NCBI GenBank assembly: GCA_025936595.1
Contig: JAICTB010000083.1
Coordinates: 1 to 8,708, forward strand
Origin: Thermoleophilia bacterium
GTDB taxonomy: Bacteria; Actinomycetota; Thermoleophilia; Gaiellales; Gaiellaceae
Length of the DNA stretch: 8,708 nt
Direction: 5' to 3'
Of this stretch, positions 4,847 to 8,708 are shown piece by piece. The position numbers and the translations under genes were made by a program. Each line of letters starts with the position of its first letter. Positions within the stretch are counted from its first letter, which is position 1. The notes under the pieces are model-generated. The model saw only the letters and a list, made by a program, of their open reading frames with translations, was not told the DNA's origin and did not search any database.

Positions 4847-5653
4847 GTGGCTGTCGGGCTCACCGTTGTCGGCTCGATCAACCTCGACCTCGTCGCACGC
4901 GTCGCGCGGTTGCCGCGGGCGGGGGAGACGGTCGCGGGTAGCTCGTTCGAGCGGTTCCCCGGCGGGAAGGGCGCGAATCAGGCGGTCGCCGCCGCGCGCC
5001 TCGGCGCGCACGTGCGCATGGTCGGCGCGGTCGGGGCCGACGCTCTCGTGGACGAGGCGCTCGCCGGGCTCGTCGAGGCGGGCGTCGAGCTCGAGCTTGC
5101 GCGCGGGGGCGCGACCGGGATCGCCGTGATCCTCGTCGCCGAGGACGGCGAGAACCAGATCGTCGTCGTTCCCGGCGCGAACGCGCACGTGCCCCGCGTC
5201 TCGCCCGGCGGCGCGGTGCTCTGCCAGCTCGAGGTGCCGGACGAGGTCGTCCACGCGGCCGCGCACGGTGCATCGGTCTTCGCGCTGAATGCATCCCCCG
5301 CACGGCCTGTCGCGCTCGAGCCCGACCTCCTGATCGTGAACCGGCTCGAGCACGAGATCGTCTCCCGCGGGCGCCTCGTGGCGGTCACCTACGGCGCCGA
5401 CGGCGCCGCCCTGTTCGAGGACGGACGCGAGATCGCTCGTGCACGCCCGCCGCGTATCGACCCGGTCGACGGTACCGCCGCCGGCGACGCATTCGCCGCG
5501 TGCCTCGTCGTCTCGCTCCTCGAAGGCCGCGACCACGGTGAGGCCCTCGCGCGCGCGTGCGCTGCCGGCGCGCTCGCCGCGTCGAGTCTCGGCGCGCAAC
5601 CTTCTCTCCCCACGGCTCGGCAACTCCAGGCACTCTTGGCCCTCGACGCATGA
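4847..5653 (+). CDS. PfkB/ribokinase-family sugar kinase (short form)
   Basis: PfkB-family kinases phosphorylate sugars or nucleosides with ATP. Ribokinase is the best match, and ribose is the likely substrate because the next gene releases ribose from nucleosides. Visible features: N-terminal strand with substrate-binding SINLDLVARV (about 10-19), PfkB signature 1 with GGKGANQ at 39-45, the N-x-x-E motif N165/E168, VTYGADGAALF (about 179-189), and signature 2 DGTAAGDAF at 208-216 with catalytic base D214. At 268 residues it is 30-40 shorter than typical ribokinases. The missing part lies mainly after N-x-x-E, where the usual helix and LTG segment is reduced to a few residues. The GTG start gives a complete first strand, and an upstream ATG is not available in a sensible position. 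The stop overlaps the next start (ATGA). The exact sugar specificity is unproven. Confidence 0.9.
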   Translation: MAVGLTVVGSINLDLVARVARLPRAGETVAGSSFERFPGGKGANQAVAAARLGAHVRMVGAVGADALVDEALAGLVEAGVELELARGGATGIAVILVAEDGENQIVVVPGANAHVPRVSPGGAVLCQLEVPDEVVHAAAHGASVFALNASPARPVALEPDLLIVNRLEHEIVSRGRLVAVTYGADGAALFEDGREIARARPPRIDPVDGTAAGDAFAACLVVSLLEGRDHGEALARACAAGALAASSLGAQPSLPTARQLQALLALDA

Positions 5654-6582
5654 CGCCGACACCGATCATCCTCGACTGCGACCCGGGCCACGACGATGCA
5701 ATCGCGCTCCTGCTCGCGCTCGCGTCACCCGAGCTCGAGCTCGTGGGCGTGACAACCGTCTCGGGCAACCAGACGCTCGACAAGACCACTGCGAATGCGC
5801 TCCGCGTGCTCGAGCTCGCCGGCCGCACCGACGTCCCCGTGCATGCCGGCGCCGACCGCCCGTTCATCCGCGCGCGCGACGTCGCGGCCCACGTGCACGG
5901 CGAGTCGGGGCTCGACGGGCCCGATCTGCCTCCACCGTCCACGCGTGCACAGGACCAGCACGCGGTCGACTACCTCGCGGAGCAGATCCGCGCGCGAGAC
6001 GGGAAGATCACGCTCGTCCCGACCGGGCCGCTGACGAACATCGGCCTCCTCTTTGCGACGCACCCCGACGTTCGGCCCGAGCGCATCGTCCTCATGGGAG
6101 GCGCCGCCGGTGAGGGGAACCGAACACCCGCGGCGGAGTTCAACATCTGGGCCGACCCCGAAGCCGCGCAGCGCGTCTTCGCCGAAGAGCTCGACACGAC
6201 GATGATCGGGCTCGACGTCACGCACCGCGCGCTGATCACCGACGCGCACACGGAGGCGATGCGCGGTGCCGGCCGGGTGGGGAAGGCCGTCGCGGAACTG
6301 ATGGACTTCTATGCGCGCTTCCACAAGGTGCGCTATCCCGAGCTCGACGGGTCGCCGATGCACGACCCGGTATGCATTGCGCACCTGATCGACCCGCAGC
6401 TCGTCGAGGTCCGCGATGCCTACATCGAGGTCGACTGCAGCGGCGGCCCGAGCTGGGGGCGGACGAACGTCGACTGGCGCAGCCGCGAGCACTTCGCTGC
6501 ACCGAACGCAAAGGTCGGTCTCGACATCGACGGCGACGCCTTCGCACGGATGGTCGTCGAGCGCATCTCGTCCCTCCCATGA
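5650..6582 (+). CDS. Inosine-uridine type nucleoside hydrolase
   Basis: Nucleoside hydrolases cleave the N-glycosidic bond of ribonucleosides to free base and ribose, for salvage. The 310-residue length is typical. The calcium-binding DCDPGHDD motif lies at 9-16 (D11, D15, D16), PTGPLTN at about 124-130 (T125), and EFNIWADPEAA contains N165. GLDVTHRA follows, then MHDPVCIAHL with H238 and D239. The His-Asp pair corresponds to the catalytic His and the fourth calcium ligand of group I enzymes, so activity is expected. I choose ATG 5650, inside the ATGA that ends the kinase gene. The open frame reaches further upstream, but that extension lies over the kinase and is arginine-rich noise. Product ribose plus an upstream ribokinase-like enzyme makes a coherent two-step pathway. 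Base preference (purine, pyrimidine or both) cannot be read with confidence. Confidence 0.95.
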   Translation: MTPTPIILDCDPGHDDAIALLLALASPELELVGVTTVSGNQTLDKTTANALRVLELAGRTDVPVHAGADRPFIRARDVAAHVHGESGLDGPDLPPPSTRAQDQHAVDYLAEQIRARDGKITLVPTGPLTNIGLLFATHPDVRPERIVLMGGAAGEGNRTPAAEFNIWADPEAAQRVFAEELDTTMIGLDVTHRALITDAHTEAMRGAGRVGKAVAELMDFYARFHKVRYPELDGSPMHDPVCIAHLIDPQLVEVRDAYIEVDCSGGPSWGRTNVDWRSREHFAAPNAKVGLDIDGDAFARMVVERISSLP

Positions 6583-7358
6583 TCGTGTTCGCGGCGATCG
6601 CGCCCCACGGCGGCCCGGTGTTCGACCAGCCGGAGGCGCCGACGCGCAAGGGAATGGAAGAGCTGGGGCGCCGCTTCGCGCAGGCGAAGCCGGACGCAGT
6701 GATCGTCGCCACGCCGCACGGCCTGCACGCGGACGGCCACTTCGCCGTCGTGCGCTCGTCACGGCTCGAGGGAGACGCGTCACAGTGGACGGACGCCGAC
6801 ACGCACTACGAAGGCCCGGGCGAGCCCGAGCTCGCGGACGCGTGCATCGGTGCACTCCGCGAAGCGGGGCTGCCGGCGCTCGGCGTCACCTTCGGCTCGA
6901 CCGCAGCCGGCTCCTCGACGATGCCGCTCGACTGGGGCGCGCTGATCCCGCTCTGGTTCATGCGGGCGCCGGCCGTCGTCGTCACGCCCTGCCGCGCGCT
7001 GTCGAACGACGATCACGTGCGCGCCGGCCGGATGCTCGCCGCCGCGACGGGCGAGCGGCGGATCGCGTTCATCGCGAGCGCCGACCACGGCCACGGGCAC
7101 ACGGCCGACGGCCCGTACGGCTTCGCCGCCGAGTCGGCCGACTACGACGAGCAGATCCAGGCGATCGTCCGCGAGAGCCGCCTCGCCGAGCTGGCGGAGT
7201 GGGATCCCGCATTCGCCGTCGCGGCGAAGGCGGATAGCTTCTGGCAGCTCCTGATGCTGCACGGCGCGCTCGGCGACGCGTTCACCGCCGAGCTCCTGTC
7301 CTACGAGGCGCCCACGTACTTCGGGATGCTGACCGCGGGCTTCGCGCGGAAGGACTGA
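6579..7358 (+). CDS. Class III extradiol dioxygenase family protein (LigB-type)
   Basis: The LigB fold comprises non-heme Fe(II) ring-cleavage dioxygenases and relatives such as MEMO. In this 259-residue protein the two His ligands appear in AIAPHGG (H10) and ATPHGLH (H47). A catalytic His is likely in ASADHGHGHT (H170/H172/H174), and a terminal glutamate ligand in SYEAPTYFGM (E243), close to the numbering of Sphingomonas LigB (H12, H61, H195, E242). An active iron enzyme is therefore plausible. The start ATG 6579 lies in the ATGA ending the nucleoside hydrolase; the longer open frame upstream overlaps that gene and is discarded. No separate LigA-like small subunit is present. The substrate is unknown: catechols are usual for the family, but the nucleoside-salvage neighbours do not predict an aromatic. 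It ends 25 nt before ftsK. Confidence 0.85.
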   Translation: MIVFAAIAPHGGPVFDQPEAPTRKGMEELGRRFAQAKPDAVIVATPHGLHADGHFAVVRSSRLEGDASQWTDADTHYEGPGEPELADACIGALREAGLPALGVTFGSTAAGSSTMPLDWGALIPLWFMRAPAVVVTPCRALSNDDHVRAGRMLAAATGERRIAFIASADHGHGHTADGPYGFAAESADYDEQIQAIVRESRLAELAEWDPAFAVAAKADSFWQLLMLHGALGDAFTAELLSYEAPTYFGMLTAGFARKD

Positions 7359-7383
7359 GAACCGCAACCGCGAAGTGCGCCGC

Positions 7384-8708
7384 ATGGCGCGCAGCAAGCG
7401 GCCCCGCAAGGCGTCCCCGAAGACGCCGAGCCGGGTGAAGAAGCGGAAGAAGAAGACACGGGCGCACGCTCACCACTACCCCGAGCTGATCGGTCTCGCG
7501 CTCGCGGCCGTCGGAATCTTCCTCGCCGCCGTGCTCTGGCTCGGGTTCAGCGGCGGCCCCGTCGCCGATCTCGTCCGCAGCGGTGTCGGAGCGGCCGCCT
7601 ACCTGGCGCCGCTCGTGCTCGTGCCGCTCGGCGCCCTGATGGTCGCGAAGAGCGCGCTCGTCGACGTGCGCCCGTTCCAGCTCGGCCTCGGCGTCGCCCT
7701 CGCCGGCCTGATGCTGACACTCGGCTCCGGCCACGGCGGCCTCCTCGGCGACGGGCTCGCGTCGCTCGTCGCGCTCGGCCTCGGCACCACCGGCGCGACG
7801 ATCCTCGGCGTGCTCCTGACGATCGCCGGCGCACTCTTCCTGACGGGTGCGAGCCTCGGCGCGATCGTCCGCCGCTCGGGCCATGTCGTGAACCGTGCGC
7901 AGCGGCGCGTGCGCACCGCGACACGCCCGAGCCTGGTCCGGGAACCGAGCCCGTATCGCGAGGTCGTCGAGCCGCCGGTCGACGTGCAGCAGGACTACCC
8001 CGACCTCGTCTCGGACTCCGTCTCGGCGCCCGTCCCCGTCCTCTACCAGCGCGAGGTGGACTTCGACGAGGACGAGCACACCCAGGAGACGCTGTTCGAC
8101 ACGCCGCATGCGCTCGTCGACTACAAGCTCCCGGACCGCTCGCTCCTGAACAAGTCGAAGCCCGGCACCGGGCCGAACGCGGAGGCGAATGCGCGTGTCG
8201 CGGAGGCGCTCGTCACGTGTCTCGCGCACTTCGGGGTCGAGGCGACGGTGATCGGCCAGATCGCAGGCCCGCGCGTCACCCGGTACGAGCTGCAGCTCGC
8301 GCCGGGTACGAAGGTCGGCAAGGTGGCGAACCTGAAGGACGACCTGAGCTACGCGCTCGCGACGACGGAGATCCGCATCCTCGCGCCGATCCCCGGCAAG
8401 CAGGCGGTCGGCGTCGAGGTGCCGAACCTGAGCCCGAACCTCGTCACGCTCGGGGACATCTACGACGACCTGCCGCAGACCGCGAGCCCGCTCAGCGTCT
8501 GGCTCGGCAAGGACATCTCGGGCGCGTCGGTCTGGGCCGACCTCGCGCGGATGCCCCATATCCTGATCGCCGGCACGACCGGGTCGGGCAAGTCCGGCTG
8601 CATCAACACGATCCTCACCTCCATCCTCCTGCGCGCGACGCCGGACGAGGCGCGGCTGATCCTGATCGACCCGAAGAAGATCGAGCTGAACTACTACGAG
8701 TCGATCCC
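7384..8708 (+). CDS. ftsK: DNA translocase FtsK/SpoIIIE (3' truncated by window edge)
   Basis: FtsK is a membrane-anchored hexameric ATPase that pumps chromosomal DNA through the division septum. The visible 441 residues begin with a strongly basic segment (2-26). Four or five hydrophobic helices follow at about 34-55, 68-88, 98-115 and 120-155, then a short acidic, proline-containing linker (about 175-235). The alpha domain starts near 245 and includes GPRVTRYELQLAPGTKVGKV and PGKQAVGVEVPN. Walker A is GTTGSGKS at 397-404, and Walker B is LILID with D429, followed by PKKIEL, the FtsK hallmark. The rest of the motor and the DNA-reading gamma domain lie beyond the window. The linker is much shorter than in E. 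coli FtsK and like the SpoIIIE form. ATG 7384 is preferred; an in-frame GTG at 7375 is an alternative, and neither has a good ribosome-binding site. Confidence 0.97.
   Translation, partial: MARSKRPRKASPKTPSRVKKRKKKTRAHAHHYPELIGLALAAVGIFLAAVLWLGFSGGPVADLVRSGVGAAAYLAPLVLVPLGALMVAKSALVDVRPFQLGLGVALAGLMLTLGSGHGGLLGDGLASLVALGLGTTGATILGVLLTIAGALFLTGASLGAIVRRSGHVVNRAQRRVRTATRPSLVREPSPYREVVEPPVDVQQDYPDLVSDSVSAPVPVLYQREVDFDEDEHTQETLFDTPHALVDYKLPDRSLLNKSKPGTGPNAEANARVAEALVTCLAHFGVEATVIGQIAGPRVTRYELQLAPGTKVGKVANLKDDLSYALATTEIRILAPIPGKQAVGVEVPNLSPNLVTLGDIYDDLPQTASPLSVWLGKDISGASVWADLARMPHILIAGTTGSGKSGCINTILTSILLRATPDEARLILIDPKKIELNYYESI

Noticed and set aside
787..4881. A 1364-codon open frame on the - strand covering dapA's end, aspS, rnj and the following gene
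   Set aside because: It lies antisense to four well-supported genes. Its translation is rich in Arg, Asp, Val and Ala with no recognisable domain. Long antisense frames are normal in DNA this GC-rich because stop codons are rare there.
5557..5649. Upstream in-frame ATG extending the nucleoside hydrolase by 31 residues
   Set aside because: The extension lies over the end of the kinase gene, is arginine-rich and unlike the family. ATG 5650 in the ATGA overlap starts directly before the catalytic DCDPGHDD strand.
6372..6578. Upstream in-frame start extending the dioxygenase by 69 residues
   Set aside because: It overlaps the nucleoside hydrolase including its catalytic C-terminal region, and family proteins begin at the strand carrying the first His (MIVFAAIAPHGG).
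7282..8559. A 425-codon open frame on the - strand opposite ftsK
   Set aside because: The + strand encodes an unmistakable FtsK with membrane helices and Walker motifs. The antisense frame is low-complexity Arg/Glu/Asp-rich sequence.
1..8708. CRISPR arrays, insertion sequences, tRNA or rRNA genes, prophage or defence genes
   Set aside because: No direct-repeat arrays, transposase motifs, tRNA-like cloverleaf ending or rRNA sequence were seen. Apart from the 155-nt T-box leader and the 101-nt gap, the window is tightly packed with housekeeping and metabolic genes.

Overview
This is a very GC-rich chromosomal segment of ordinary bacterial genes, all on the + strand. The dapB / dapA / rnj / ftsK order is typical of Actinomycetota; mycobacteria and streptomycetes carry dapA, rnj and ftsK close together. 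The DapB tail is mycobacterial-like, and -10 boxes of TAnnnT type sit directly in front of start codons. I infer an actinobacterium, possibly a deep-branching lineage such as Thermoleophilia. The lineage cannot be settled from the sequence alone. Nothing suggests phage, transposon, plasmid or CRISPR.

Layout. (1) 2-1164: the 3' end of dapB and complete dapA, two consecutive steps of the lysine/diaminopimelate pathway. (2) 1165-2529: a short leader that folds as a complete, very compact T-box riboswitch, followed by an archaeal-type (probably non-discriminating) aspartyl-tRNA synthetase. (3) 2551-4745: RNase J, overlapping by ATGA with an unrecognised helical protein. (4) 4847-7358: three genes joined by ATGA overlaps, a short PfkB/ribokinase-family sugar kinase, an inosine-uridine type nucleoside hydrolase and a LigB-type (class III extradiol) dioxygenase. 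(5) 7384-end: the N-terminal half of the DNA translocase FtsK/SpoIIIE, cut by the window edge after Walker B.

The most notable element is the T-box at about 1178-1332. It has a roughly 39-nt Stem I with GAC (Asp) in its terminal loop, a UUCG-capped Stem III, and a perfectly paired antisequestrator with the 7-nt bulge UGGCACC. UGGC is complementary to the GCCA end expected of tRNA-Asp. There is no intrinsic terminator. Instead, two alternative pairings would hide the aspS Shine-Dalgarno sequence, so it is predicted to control translation. Its -10 box (TAGCCT) lies 3 nt after the dapA stop and places the transcript start at the foot of Stem I.

Functional links: dapB/dapA consume aspartate-derived semialdehyde while aspS charges aspartate, so the first half groups aspartate use. 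In the third block the nucleoside hydrolase releases ribose that the kinase could phosphorylate, a plausible nucleoside-salvage pair. The dioxygenase's part in that operon is unknown. The leaderless-looking starts of dapA and the kinase lack a usable Shine-Dalgarno sequence, whereas aspS has a strong one, consistent with its riboswitch control.
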